Shown here: piece by piece, positions 38,301-46,504 of the stretch
How the letters are laid out: each line of letters begins with the position of its first letter
Position numbering within the stretch: position 1 is the stretch's first letter
Source: Gammaproteobacteria bacterium HGW-Gammaproteobacteria-15
Lineage (GTDB): Bacteria; Pseudomonadota; Gammaproteobacteria; Enterobacterales; Alteromonadaceae
Assembly (NCBI GenBank): GCA_002840125.1
Contig: PGZF01000002.1
Coordinates: 496,001-560,000, forward strand
Direction of reading: 5' to 3'
Length of the DNA: 64,000 bases
Notes under the pieces: generated by a model
Told to the model about the DNA's origin: nothing
The model's database searches: none
The model's input: the letters and a program-made list of their open reading frames with translations, nothing else
Translations under genes and position numbers: made by a program

Positions 38301-38696
38301 TTATTCCACTAAAGCCATTACGTCGTTAATCATATCGTCCATGGTGAGTAAACCCGTCAACTTATTATCCTGCATTACCAGCACGCGTTTTAATTTATGC
38401 TGGGTCATCAGGCTGGCGGCGTATTTTAGTGCCAGCTGCTCACTAACGGCGATAGCTGGCTTTACGCAAACGTCATAGACATTAATCAGGTCAATATCGC
38501 CTTCTTCTGCAATGATGGTTTTCAGAATATTAGTGTACGTGATCAGGCCATAGGCATCGTGCTCATTTTGCCGGTCAACCACCAGGCTTTTTACATGGTG
38601 CTTTTTCATCAGGCTCATGGCTTCGCGTAAGGTACTAAAAGGTGAAATACAAATCACCGGGCTAACCATTAACTCTTTTACCAGTTTAATTGCCAT
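38301..38696 (-). CDS. CBS-domain protein (with DUF1538/PII-like)
   Basis: 131-residue protein made of one CBS pair: KELMVSPVICISPFSTLREAMSLMKKHHVKSLVV and LALKYAASLMTQHKLKRVLVMQDNKLTGLLTMDDMI. CBS pairs bind adenosyl nucleotides and gate partner proteins. It is the last gene of a three-gene unit with a PII-like protein and a DUF1538 membrane protein, so it probably senses energy state for that transporter-like protein (inference). TAGGAG precedes the ATG at 38696. Confidence 0.85.
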   Translation of the reverse strand: MAIKLVKELMVSPVICISPFSTLREAMSLMKKHHVKSLVVDRQNEHDAYGLITYTNILKTIIAEEGDIDLINVYDVCVKPAIAVSEQLALKYAASLMTQHKLKRVLVMQDNKLTGLLTMDDMINDVMALVE

Positions 38697-38715
38697 TACT
38701 TGGCTCCTAATAGTG

Positions 38716-39057
38716 TTACTCGCGTAAATGTTGTTCAAATTTCATAATCTGGCCCATATCGATACCCGTCAGGTGATCAATGGGTACTGTAAAAGCGATA
38801 CCCCGTGATTTACCGTCTTGCAGCAATATCGCCTGCATTTTCTTCAGAATAGGCAACGACATATGCTTAGCCACCACCATCAGCAATACAGACTGGCTAC
38901 CTTCAAATGTCATGCCGAAGAAAGTTTTTTTACTCTCGCCGCCAATACCTTTGCCGGTCAGAATGGTAATGCCGGTAGCACCAGCGGCTTGTGCCTGCTC
39001 TATTGCAGTTTGCTCCAGCTCTTCCGGTGCTATAACGACAATGGCGGAGAATTTCAT
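38716..39057 (-). CDS. PII-like signal protein (GlnB superfamily)
   Basis: 113-residue trimer-forming PII fold: AIVVIAPEELEQTAIEQAQAAGATGITIL, a T-loop region with GKGIGGESKKTFFGMTFE, and SVLLMVVAKHMSLPILKKMQ. It lacks the uridylylated tyrosine context of GlnB/GlnK, so it belongs with the diverged PII-like regulators that bind nucleotides and control membrane proteins. Overlaps the DUF1538 gene by four bases (ATGA). Confidence 0.85.
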   Translation of the reverse strand: MKFSAIVVIAPEELEQTAIEQAQAAGATGITILTGKGIGGESKKTFFGMTFEGSQSVLLMVVAKHMSLPILKKMQAILLQDGKSRGIAFTVPIDHLTGIDMGQIMKFEQHLRE

Positions 39058-40535
39058 ACTTGTGCACTCCTGCGCTTATTTAGTTGCTCGACCACGATGG
39101 CGTACAACATAACAGTAATAATAGGAAAAATTGACGCAAAGGCGATCAGGCCAAAGCCGTCAATTAATACATTCCGGCCCTCAATAGAGGTGGCCAGGCC
39201 AATACCCAAAGCAGTAACCAACGGTACTGTTACTTCTGAGGTGGTAACACCGCCAAGGTCAAATGCCAGCGCCGTGATATAACGCGGCGAGAAGGCCGTT
39301 AGCAATACCACTAAGGCGTAACCTGCCATAATGTAATAGTGAATGGAATCGCCACTGATAATACGGTATACGCCAACGGTAATACCCACAGCAACGCCAA
39401 GTGCTACAATCAGCCGGATCACCGAGCCTTTGAGTTTACCGGGGGATGCCTGCTCAGCTTGTTCGCCAATGGCAATAAGTGCCGGCTCGGCCATAGTAGT
39501 GGCAAAGCCAATCATAAAGGCAAACAGTAAAATCAGGCTGTTGTAGTTTTTACTGATCAGTTGTTCTGCCATCAGCGAGCCTACCGGAAATAAACCCAGT
39601 TTTAAGCCCAGCACAAAAGCATACAGCCCAAGCAATACCATGCTAAAACCTACAACCACTTTTACCGGGTTGGCCAGGGGCCGGCGTAACACCAGATACT
39701 GGAACACCAGCACCACCAATATCATTGGCAGAATATCTTTAACCATAGTGGCTAAATCGATAATGGCTTTAAGTAACCAAAACATCGGCGTTGCCAAATC
39801 AGCACTGCTGACAACTACAGCAGCGTCGCTGACGTTATATACCCAAATACCATACAGCTGCACGCTGATCATGGGCACCATTACCGCCAGTGCGACTAAA
39901 CCAAAGCCATCGGTCAGGGCATTGCGGCCCTTAATTGAGCTGGCAAGCCCCAGCCCCAGCGCAGCAATCAGCGGCACGGTGACGATATTGGTGGTAACGC
40001 CACCAGAGTCATATGCCAGGCCAACAATTTCAGCGGGGGCAAAAAAGGTTACGCTAAGCACTAGTATATAACCGCCGATCATCAGCCAGTGGATAGGCCA
40101 GCCAAGAATGATCCGTAATACCCCCAGCGACATTACTGTGCCAACGGAGCACGCCACGATTAAACGCAGGGTTAATGCATCTACCCGGCCTTCACTGATT
40201 AACTGCGCCTGCTGCGCTACTGCGATAAGCGCCGGCTCGGCCACCACAGCCGCAAAGCCAATGGCAAAACCAAACAGCAATAACAACGGCAGAGAGCCTC
40301 TGCGGGCGAATTGATTAGCCAGGTTTTTCCCTACCGGAAAAATACTCAGCTCCAGCCCAAGCAGAAACAAGGCGATACCAATGGCAACAATCAGCAAGCC
40401 AATAATAATAGTAAAGGGTTCTGGCGGCAGAGTCTGGAAAATAGCCAGTTGAAAAAACAACACCACCGCCACTATAGGCAGCAGGTTTTTTAGGGCATGA
40501 ATAAACTGATGCAGAAATTGCTGCAATAACGGCAC
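39054..40535 (-). CDS. DUF1538 multi-pass membrane protein
   Basis: 493-residue inner-membrane protein with two tandem DUF1538 halves. Each repeats the same motifs: LFLLGLELSIFPVG / FVLGLKLGLFPVG, FAIGFAAVVAEPALIAVAQQA / FMIGFATTMAEPALIAIGEQA, and LAYDSGGVTTNIVTVPLIAALGLGLASSIKGRN / LAFDLGGVTTSEVTVPLVTALGIGLATSIEGRN. The internal duplication with conserved acidic residues in membrane helices looks like a secondary transporter; the substrate is unknown. Starts at GTG with GGAG upstream. PII-like and CBS partners follow. Confidence 0.9.
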   Translation of the reverse strand: MPLLQQFLHQFIHALKNLLPIVAVVLFFQLAIFQTLPPEPFTIIIGLLIVAIGIALFLLGLELSIFPVGKNLANQFARRGSLPLLLLFGFAIGFAAVVAEPALIAVAQQAQLISEGRVDALTLRLIVACSVGTVMSLGVLRIILGWPIHWLMIGGYILVLSVTFFAPAEIVGLAYDSGGVTTNIVTVPLIAALGLGLASSIKGRNALTDGFGLVALAVMVPMISVQLYGIWVYNVSDAAVVVSSADLATPMFWLLKAIIDLATMVKDILPMILVVLVFQYLVLRRPLANPVKVVVGFSMVLLGLYAFVLGLKLGLFPVGSLMAEQLISKNYNSLILLFAFMIGFATTMAEPALIAIGEQAEQASPGKLKGSVIRLIVALGVAVGITVGVYRIISGDSIHYYIMAGYALVVLLTAFSPRYITALAFDLGGVTTSEVTVPLVTALGIGLATSIEGRNVLIDGFGLIAFASIFPIITVMLYAIVVEQLNKRRSAQV

Positions 40536-40638
40536 TCTTGCTCCACAGAGATGAACAGCGGCTAAAACTGGGTTTCAGTATAAGCAAAATTGGGCAGAAA
40601 TGATTGATTAAGAACAAATAAACAGCCAAAAAAATAAA

Positions 40639-40666
40639 TGAGGGGGCAGTTGGCACTGCCCCCTCA
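40639..40666 (-). terminator. Rho-independent terminator after amidohydrolase
   Basis: 12-bp perfect stem (TGAGGGGGCAGT ... ACTGCCCCCTCA) with a 4-base loop; read on the minus strand it is followed by an AT-rich, T-rich run, 20 bases after the amidohydrolase stop. Confidence 0.85.
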
Positions 40667-40685
40667 GTAGTTTACTAATTAACAG

Positions 40686-43600
40686 TTAACGAGGTTCAAA
40701 CTCAAATAGCTGGCGTTTACGCTCGCGCAGGCCAATTTCGTTCATGCTGTTGGCATCAAATAAGCGGCCATTTACCATAGTGTGGCTAACGCGGTCGCTT
40801 ACGCGGATATCATCCAGCGGGTTGCCGTCTATCACAATTAAGTCGGCCAGTTTACCCGCTTCCAGCGAGCCTAACTGATGGTCCATACCAAAGGTTTTTG
40901 CCGGGTTAATGGTAGCGGTTTTTAATGCTTCCAGCGGGCTCATGCCACCCTGGGCAAACATCCATATTTCCCAGTGTGCGCCTAAACCTTCACGCTGGCC
41001 ATGGGCGCCGATATTCGCTATCACGCCAATATCACTGAGCTCTTTGGCGGTTTTTACCACATTAAAATGGTTGTAGTGGTTATCCGGTGCAGTAGGGCGG
41101 CGCATACTGCGTGGCGCCAGCTGATCCATCGGTACATAGCTGCGCATTTTCGGGTGCTTCCATACTTCAGTTTTGTCGTACCAGTAGTTTTCACCCCAAA
41201 TACCGCCATAGGCTACCACCAGCGTAGGGGTGTAGGCGGTTTTGCTGGCCTGCCATAATTGCTTAATGTCGTCATACACTTTTGCTGCCGGCAGCGCATG
41301 CTCAACGGTGGTGTGGCCATCGACAATCATGGTCAGGTTATGCTGCATTAACGAACCGCCTTCGGGCACTACCATCATATCCAGCTCGCGGGCAGCCTGT
41401 ATTACCTGTTGGCGCTGATTGCGTCGCGGCTGGTTATAGCTTTTCACACTGAAAGCTCCGGCTTTTTGCAGGCGCTCTAAATGAAATTTAGCATCGTCCA
41501 GGCTGTCGATATGCGAGGTGTAACCGGCACCTTCAGCACCGTATAAAATAGTACCGGTAGAAAAAATCCGTGGCCCGGCGATAATACCTGCCTGCTGCAT
41601 TTCACTGGCAGCAAACACCTCGCGGGTATCGTTAGACGGGTCATGAATGGCGGTAACACCAAAAGCAAGCGAGGCATAGTTCTGCCAGTTTTGCTGTGGG
41701 ATAATCTGGTTGCTGCCTTGTGAGCTATGGGCATGGGCATCAAACAGGCCTGGCATAATGGTTTTACCGCTGATATCAAATACTTTTGCGTTGGTTGGCA
41801 CGGCAACGTCACCGCGCTTGCCAACGGCTTTTATCTTGTTATTTTCTACCAGTACCACACCATCCTGGATCACTTCATCACCGTTCATGGTGATCACCTG
41901 ACCACCAACAAAAGCTACGCTGCCGCGTGGTATGTCAGTGGGTGCAGTAAAGCCGAGGTTAACGCCATTTTTTGCCGCAAAGTCGGTTTTATCACTAAAA
42001 TCAAACAACCCTTCAATGCTGGCATGATACAACTCTGGCCCCAGGCTCCAGTAAATATGCCGGCTGTTACCACTCCAGCTGATATATTCACCGGCACGCA
42101 CTGACAGCTGCTTTACCGGAAATTGCTTATCTGTACCACTGATATCAATAGCTTTGCCTCGCTCGGTAAAAGGCGTAACAAAGACTTTAAAGCGATCGGC
42201 AAAAGCCAGGTATTTACCATCCGGCGACAGTTTAAATTCAGTGCCAAACTTAGCCGTGTACAGCGTTTGCTGGGTATGTTTGGTTAGATCAATACGAATA
42301 AGGCTGGGCGCGCTGTCGTAGTCGGCGGCATAAACGGCGTTGTTGTCGGCGCCAAACATAGGTGCGCGGCCATTCCTGCTGATAAGCTCAGGTGTGCCGC
42401 CTTTGCTGCTGATTTTATATAAACCGGTGTTTAGCGACCATTGGCGTGGCAGCAGGCTGCCAGCACCGGTTTTACGGTATATAACGGTTTTACCATCGGG
42501 GCTAAATACCGGCTCTACATATTTGCCCGGTTCGCCGGTAAGTTTACTGATGCGGCCATTGCGCAGGTTAACAATATTTACCGCGCCCTGGCCGTTGTCG
42601 TTCCAGCTAACGTACACCAGTTCTTTACCGTCACGGGAAAACTGCGGGTAATATTCAAAGTCGGTGCTTTGTTTAGTCAGGCGCCGGGGTTTAGGGCTGT
42701 CTACGTCAGTAATGTACAACTGGCCCAGTGCAGTGAATACTGCCTGTTGGCCGTCTGGTGATACCTGAATAAAGCGCAGCATTTTGGTGTCGAACTGGTC
42801 TTTATCCAGATCTTGTTTTACCCGCACTGCGGTTTGAATTTGCTTACTGGTGGTGACGTTAAATGCGATAGTGGTGGCTTGTTTATCGGCAATATTGAGC
42901 TTTTTAATCTCACCACCGGCCCAAAATAGCAGCGCTTTATTATCGGGTGTCCAGCTTAGCGTAGGGTAAACACCGTGTATGGCCCAGGTTTCCTGCATAT
43001 CACGGTCCAGGCCGTCGTACAGCTTTATATGTTCGCCGCTGGTTAAATCATATAAAAACAGCGTGCTCTGAAAATCTACCCGGCGGATATAGGCCAGATA
43101 TTTGCCATCCGGCGACGGTGTAGGGCGGATAGCACCACCGGCGCCGTCCAGCACCACTTCCCACTTGCCGGTTTCGCGTTCAAAACGTTTTATTTTATAA
43201 ATGCCGCTTTCGGAGTCTTTGCTGTAGTGAAAGGTTTTGCCTGGGGTGTCATCCTGCGAGAAGTAGATGTATCTACCATCTGGTGAAAATGCTGGCTCGC
43301 CTAAATCTTTCTGATCATTAGCTCTTTCGGTCAGCATAATACCGTTTCCGCCGGTTTTGTGATATTGCCAGATTTCACCGGCGCCCAATGACCGGCTGGC
43401 GGTAAAGTGCTTACGCGCCACAATAAATTCGCCATCCGGGCTCCAGGCCGGGCTGTTTAACAGCCGGAATGTTTCGTTGGTTACTGCCCGTGGCTCGCTG
43501 CCATCGGCATTCATGATCCAGATATTATCGCCACCGCCTTCATCACTGGTGTAAGCAATATGTTTGCCATCCGGGCTAAAAGTGGGCTGCATTTGCCAGC

Positions 43601-43859
43601 CGATGTCTTTGGTTAGCTGCGTGGCGTTGCCGCCTGTTATGGGCATAGTGTAAATATCACCAAGTAAGTCAAAGGCGAGTGTTTTACCATCCGGGCTTAC
43701 TGTTACATTCATCCAACTGCCTTGCGAGACGTTAATATCCACCGTTTCAAACTGACCTTGGGGCGCATTAACGTCCCAGGCTGGTGCTTTGTCGGTCTCG
43801 GCCTGCAGAAAAAAACTGCTGAGGGCAAGCGCAATAAGCGAAGGGGTCATTGGTTTCAT
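40686..43859 (-). CDS. Exported amidohydrolase with tricorn-like propeller
   Basis: 1057-residue exported protein. Signal peptide about 1-21. Then come PD40/TolB-type beta-propeller blades (about 40-640), each with a pattern like FSPDGKHIAYTSDEGG or PSPDGKYLAYIRR. The C-terminal amidohydrolase domain (about 650-1050) has metal ligands in MPGLFDAHAHSSQ and VEHALPAA, and ends with the LGSLEAGKLADLIVIDGNPL signature. Known relatives are annotated as amidohydrolases or dipeptidases without firm substrates. AGGAA stands before the ATG at 43859; the longer frame to 43937 is unlikely. Confidence 0.9.
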   Translation of the reverse strand: MKPMTPSLIALALSSFFLQAETDKAPAWDVNAPQGQFETVDINVSQGSWMNVTVSPDGKTLAFDLLGDIYTMPITGGNATQLTKDIGWQMQPTFSPDGKHIAYTSDEGGGDNIWIMNADGSEPRAVTNETFRLLNSPAWSPDGEFIVARKHFTASRSLGAGEIWQYHKTGGNGIMLTERANDQKDLGEPAFSPDGRYIYFSQDDTPGKTFHYSKDSESGIYKIKRFERETGKWEVVLDGAGGAIRPTPSPDGKYLAYIRRVDFQSTLFLYDLTSGEHIKLYDGLDRDMQETWAIHGVYPTLSWTPDNKALLFWAGGEIKKLNIADKQATTIAFNVTTSKQIQTAVRVKQDLDKDQFDTKMLRFIQVSPDGQQAVFTALGQLYITDVDSPKPRRLTKQSTDFEYYPQFSRDGKELVYVSWNDNGQGAVNIVNLRNGRISKLTGEPGKYVEPVFSPDGKTVIYRKTGAGSLLPRQWSLNTGLYKISSKGGTPELISRNGRAPMFGADNNAVYAADYDSAPSLIRIDLTKHTQQTLYTAKFGTEFKLSPDGKYLAFADRFKVFVTPFTERGKAIDISGTDKQFPVKQLSVRAGEYISWSGNSRHIYWSLGPELYHASIEGLFDFSDKTDFAAKNGVNLGFTAPTDIPRGSVAFVGGQVITMNGDEVIQDGVVLVENNKIKAVGKRGDVAVPTNAKVFDISGKTIMPGLFDAHAHSSQGSNQIIPQQNWQNYASLAFGVTAIHDPSNDTREVFAASEMQQAGIIAGPRIFSTGTILYGAEGAGYTSHIDSLDDAKFHLERLQKAGAFSVKSYNQPRRNQRQQVIQAARELDMMVVPEGGSLMQHNLTMIVDGHTTVEHALPAAKVYDDIKQLWQASKTAYTPTLVVAYGGIWGENYWYDKTEVWKHPKMRSYVPMDQLAPRSMRRPTAPDNHYNHFNVVKTAKELSDIGVIANIGAHGQREGLGAHWEIWMFAQGGMSPLEALKTATINPAKTFGMDHQLGSLEAGKLADLIVIDGNPLDDIRVSDRVSHTMVNGRLFDANSMNEIGLRERKRQLFEFEPR

Positions 43860-43995
43860 TGCTAGGTTCCTGTATTTTCTTATCATAGTTTTATTCGCTG
43901 CTGTAGAGTGGCATAAAGCTGCAGCAGAGTTAAGCATTGTACGTAGGCCTTGCGCCAGAACTCATGCAACAGAAGATAAAAACAAGGAGTAAAAG

Positions 43996-44238
43996 GTGGT
44001 TGAATCGCCCTGTGTGGCCGCGTGCCGTTTAAATACCGACAAGGTCTGTGTGGGCTGTTACCGTCATATAACTGAAATAGTTGATTGGAACAAGCGTACA
44101 AATGAGCAAAATGCCGCTATATTACAAAAGGTTGCAATACGAAAACGGGATGCTGCGTTACGGCCTCTGCCTGAGAGCGAAACCACAGCAATAACGCAGG
44201 CCGAATGGCAGGCAGCAAAGCAGCAAATAAGGATTTAG
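43996..44238 (+). CDS. DUF1289 protein
   Basis: 80-residue cysteine-rich protein of DUF1289: SPCVAACRLNTDKVCVGCYRHITEIVDW carries four cysteines in the CxxxC...CxxC spacing, suggesting a bound metal or Fe-S cluster. Function unknown. Starts at GTG with AAGGAG seven bases upstream; one base separates it from the MgtC-like gene, so they are co-translated. Confidence 0.8.
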   Translation: MVESPCVAACRLNTDKVCVGCYRHITEIVDWNKRTNEQNAAILQKVAIRKRDAALRPLPESETTAITQAEWQAAKQQIRI

Positions 44239-44239
44239 T

Positions 44240-44794
44240 ATGCTGGACTGGCAATTAATTTTTGATATCCGTCCCTTTGCGTGGACGGAATTAGGTACGG
44301 CGTTACTGTGCGGTTTTATTATCGGCCTGGAGCGGCAACTGCGTGGTAAACCGGCCGGTATTCGTACTTCTATCTTAATTGTAATGGGCACTTATGTGTT
44401 TATTGCCGCTTCTATGTCGGTTAACAGTAGCATGACCGACCCTTCCCGCATTATCGGTCAGGTTATTACCGGGGTGGGCTTTTTAGGTGCAGGCGTTATG
44501 CTGGCCCGCGACGGTATGGTGCTGGGCGTTACATCTGCCGCCACTATCTGGGTGTTAGCGGCCATTGGTGTTTGTATTGGTATCGGCCAGGATTTGGTGG
44601 CAATTAAGCTATCGGTGCTGGTGGTAATTGTGCTGGTAGGGATAGATATTCTGGAAAATTCGTCTTCTGCTATGCGCCGCGGTGTACACCGCACTTACAA
44701 TGAATGGCTTACCCGCACCAATGGCAGCTTATTTAGCCGGCGTAAAGATGATGTGCAGTCTGCACGGCGGCAGGATATTGATGATCCGCATTAA
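44240..44794 (+). CDS. MgtC/SapB-family membrane protein
   Basis: 184-residue inner-membrane protein: the conserved block TALLCGFIIGLERQLRGKPAGIRTSILIVMG and QVITGVGFLGAGVMLARDG...GVTSAATIWVLAAIGVCIG define MgtC/SapB. About four to five membrane helices, then a short cytoplasmic tail (about 150-184) without the ACT-like domain of true MgtC. In pathogens MgtC supports growth at low magnesium and inhibits ATP synthase; the role of environmental short forms (YhiD-like) is open. Confidence 0.85.
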   Translation: MLDWQLIFDIRPFAWTELGTALLCGFIIGLERQLRGKPAGIRTSILIVMGTYVFIAASMSVNSSMTDPSRIIGQVITGVGFLGAGVMLARDGMVLGVTSAATIWVLAAIGVCIGIGQDLVAIKLSVLVVIVLVGIDILENSSSAMRRGVHRTYNEWLTRTNGSLFSRRKDDVQSARRQDIDDPH

Positions 44795-44795
44795 G

Positions 44796-44811
44796 CTGCC
44801 ATCCCTGGCAG
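44796..44811. terminator. Weak hairpin between mgtC-like and sugE
   Basis: CTGCCA-TCCC-TGGCAG between the converging genes; no T-run, so only a possible terminator. Confidence 0.35.
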
Positions 44812-44822
44812 TATCAACAGGT

Positions 44823-45137
44823 TTAACTGCTGAGCTTTAAACCAATTAACCCGGCCAGGATCAGCATAATACTCAATACCCGCGGCAGGTTAAGCGGATC
44901 ATTAAACAAGATAATACCGGCAATAACAGTACCTACAGCGCCGATGCCGGTCCATACGGCATAGGCCGTACCCACCGGCAACTGGCGCATAGCCAGGCCT
45001 AATAAACTGATACTGATCAGCATAGCTATCAACGTAAATACCGATGGCCACAGTTTGGTAAAGCCCATACTGTATTTAAGCCCAAGCGCCCAGCCAATTT
45101 CAAACAGGCCAGCCAGAGAAAGTAAAAACCATGACAT
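44823..45137 (-). CDS. sugE: SMR-family guanidinium exporter (SugE/Gdx)
   Basis: 104-residue, four-helix small multidrug resistance protein. The coupling Glu13 is in [18 protein letters not shown], and the SugE/Gdx-type motif [17 protein letters not shown] is in helix 3. SugE/Gdx proteins exchange guanidinium for protons. A guanidine-II (mini-ykkC) riboswitch directly upstream confirms the function from independent evidence. Confidence 0.95.
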   Translation of the reverse strand: MSWFLLSLAGLFEIGWALGLKYSMGFTKLWPSVFTLIAMLISISLLGLAMRQLPVGTAYAVWTGIGAVGTVIAGIILFNDPLNLPRVLSIMLILAGLIGLKLSS

Positions 45138-45153
45138 AGTGGTAACACCAAAA

Positions 45154-45206
45154 GCGGGTGGGGTCGTCCCCGTTACAGCTGCGCTGGCGGGTCGTCCCGT
45201 CAGGCT
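45154..45206 (-). ncRNA. Guanidine-II riboswitch (mini-ykkC)
   Basis: On the minus strand the leader of sugE forms two short GC hairpins, each capped by the tetraloop ACGA: CGGG-ACGA-CCCG (45188-45199) and GGGG-ACGA-CCCC (45160-45171), 16 bases apart. Paired hairpins with ACGR loops are the defining feature of guanidine-II RNAs, which dimerise around guanidinium and free the ribosome site. The second hairpin ends about 22 bases before the start codon, within reach of the GGTG ribosome-site candidate. Confidence 0.92.
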
Positions 45207-45261
45207 AAGTGGAAAGCGGATTATAGCAAAGCTTGGGGGTAAGCCAAGTGTTGTAGCAAAA

Positions 45262-45290
45262 ACAAAGGCGCCAAACTGGCGCCTTTGTTA
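45262..45290 (-). terminator. Terminator of the DUF3718 gene
   Basis: 13-bp perfect stem AACAAAGGCGCCA ... TGGCGCCTTTGTT with 3-base loop; on the minus strand it runs into TTTTTGC, just after the DUF3718 stop. Confidence 0.85.
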
Positions 45291-45304
45291 AAAGAATTAG
45301 CTTA

Positions 45305-45676
45305 TTAGCTGGCGCTACGTTCTTTGATAGTAGCGATAATTGGTGAAGCGGCGAAGCCATTGCTTGCTGCCCACTCTGCATCACCTGATGCGGCAACCAG
45401 GCTACCTGGTAACTGGCTAAGAATAAAGCCTGCAGTATCAGCAGCATTGTGTTTGATAGCGTGACGAACCAGTGGTAAACCGTCACATACGATACCATCG
45501 TATACAGCGCGTAAACGTAAACGGTTGTCGGCTAAGGTTTTACGCAGGTTGTTTTTGTTATCTGCTGCAACGTAAGAGCAGATTGATTGTGCCAGCTGGT
45601 CGTTAGCTGCAACTGGAGTGCTGATAAATGAAGTGGCGGCGATAACAGTAGCTAAGGTGATTAATTTTGCGTTCAT
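45305..45676 (-). CDS. Exported DUF3718 protein under c-di-GMP riboswitch
   Basis: 123-residue periplasmic protein: signal peptide 1-24 (cut near VAA-ND), then DUF3718 with two cysteines (SICSYVAADNKNNLRKTL and DGIVCDGLPLVRHAIKHN) that probably form a disulfide. Function unknown. Its long leader (about 220 nt) begins with a cyclic-di-GMP-I riboswitch and ends with TTGGAGC before the ATG, so expression should follow the motile/sessile switch. This is the best clue to its role: surface or biofilm related (inference). Confidence 0.85.
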   Translation of the reverse strand: MNAKLITLATVIAATSFISTPVAANDQLAQSICSYVAADNKNNLRKTLADNRLRLRAVYDGIVCDGLPLVRHAIKHNAADTAGFILSQLPGSLVAASGDAEWAASNGFAASPIIATIKERSAS

Positions 45677-45804
45677 AGTCGTGCTCCAAAATGAGTTATT
45701 TCACAATCTTTAATTAAGCAGCTTCAGTCATTTGAAGTGCTTATCGCGAAAGGACATGCAGCATGTCGAGTAACTCTGACAGAGCAGAATAAACATCGCA
45801 TTTG

Positions 45805-45897
45805 CGACGGCAGCCCAGCTATCGTAGATGTCATTACCTGACAACCCTTAGACCTGAAGCTTTGCGTGTACTTCCTTTCGGAAGACTTGCCTTTCGA
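45805..45897 (-). ncRNA. Cyclic-di-GMP-I riboswitch (GEMM)
   Basis: Read on the minus strand: AAAGGCAAG, hairpin CTTCC-GAAA-GGAAG (GNRA tetraloop), the core ACGCAAAGC, then GGTCTAAGG (tetraloop receptor region) and a second stem closing with GATAGCTGGGCTGCCG. These parts, in this order, are the GEMM-I consensus (GGCAAA, GAAA loop, ACGCAAAGCC, CTAA, GTAGC-GGG-TACCG). About 130 nt of expression platform separate it from the DUF3718 start and include hairpins GTCGC-AAAT-GCGAT and GACATGC-TGCATGTC. Confidence 0.88.
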
Positions 45898-45905
45898 GCG
45901 AGCGC

Positions 45906-45934
45906 ATTTTAATTAGCGCTCGTTTTTTATGCAA
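45906..45934 (-). promoter_or_regulatory. Promoter for riboswitch-DUF3718 transcript
   Basis: On the minus strand TTGCAT (45934-45929), a 17-bp spacer and TAAAAT (45911-45906). Transcription would start a few bases downstream, just ahead of the aptamer. The spacer and -10 are part of a palindrome GAGCGC ... GCGCTC. Confidence 0.65.
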
Positions 45935-46148
45935 GCTTAATTTGTGCTGGATCAAAATTATTTTTTAAATAAACCGCTTAAGGCTATTACTCAGTGCATT
46001 GTATTAATGCTGATACATTGATTTAAAGCCTTAGGCTAACGGCCAAAATATAATTCAACATAAGCCATCTTTAGCGTTATGCTGCAGTTATTGTTCAGCC
46101 AGGCCGTAATTCCAGCCTGGTTATTTATTACAAAGGGGCAAAGTAAGT
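45935..46148. other. Intergenic region upstream of DUF1840 gene
   Basis: AT-rich, about 210 bp, between the DUF3718 promoter and the DUF1840 gene. Presumably the DUF1840 promoter; no further gene, RNA or repeat recognised. Confidence 0.4.
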
Positions 46149-46481
46149 ATGATAGTAACTTTTAAATCCAAGGCCAGCGGCGATCTGATTTACTTTAAAG
46201 ATGTGGCGCTGAAATTATTAACACTGATGGGCCGTGACGATAAAGTCCCGTCGGCGTTATTTGCTGAAGATGTCGCAACAGCACTGACACAACTGCAGCA
46301 GGGCTTAACTGCGATAGCTGAAACAGAGCGGGAAAAAGCGGCACAAACTGAAGCCGAGGCTGCAGGCACCGGGCAAAGCGGGGCAGGCAAAGCTTATGTT
46401 AGCCTGAATGTACGGGCGCTGCCGTTAGTGGAAATGTTGCAAAAAGCCCAGAAAAAGCAATGCCCGGTACAGTGGGAATAA
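46149..46481 (+). CDS. DUF1840 protein
   Basis: 110-residue cytoplasmic protein of DUF1840: opening MIVTFKSKASGDLIYFKDVALKLLTLMG, a middle Ala/Glu-rich linker (about 60-80), and the closing VSLNVRALPLVEMLQKAQKKQCPVQWE. Family function unknown. Single-gene unit; ribosome site only fair (GGGGC). Confidence 0.8.
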   Translation: MIVTFKSKASGDLIYFKDVALKLLTLMGRDDKVPSALFAEDVATALTQLQQGLTAIAETEREKAAQTEAEAAGTGQSGAGKAYVSLNVRALPLVEMLQKAQKKQCPVQWE

Positions 46482-46504
46482 AAAGCTTAACCTGAAAAAA
46501 CAAC

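Noticed and set aside
38780-40314. Several long plus-strand open frames opposite the DUF1538/PII genes.
   Set aside because: Antisense shadows of strongly conserved minus-strand genes; no starts or family signatures.
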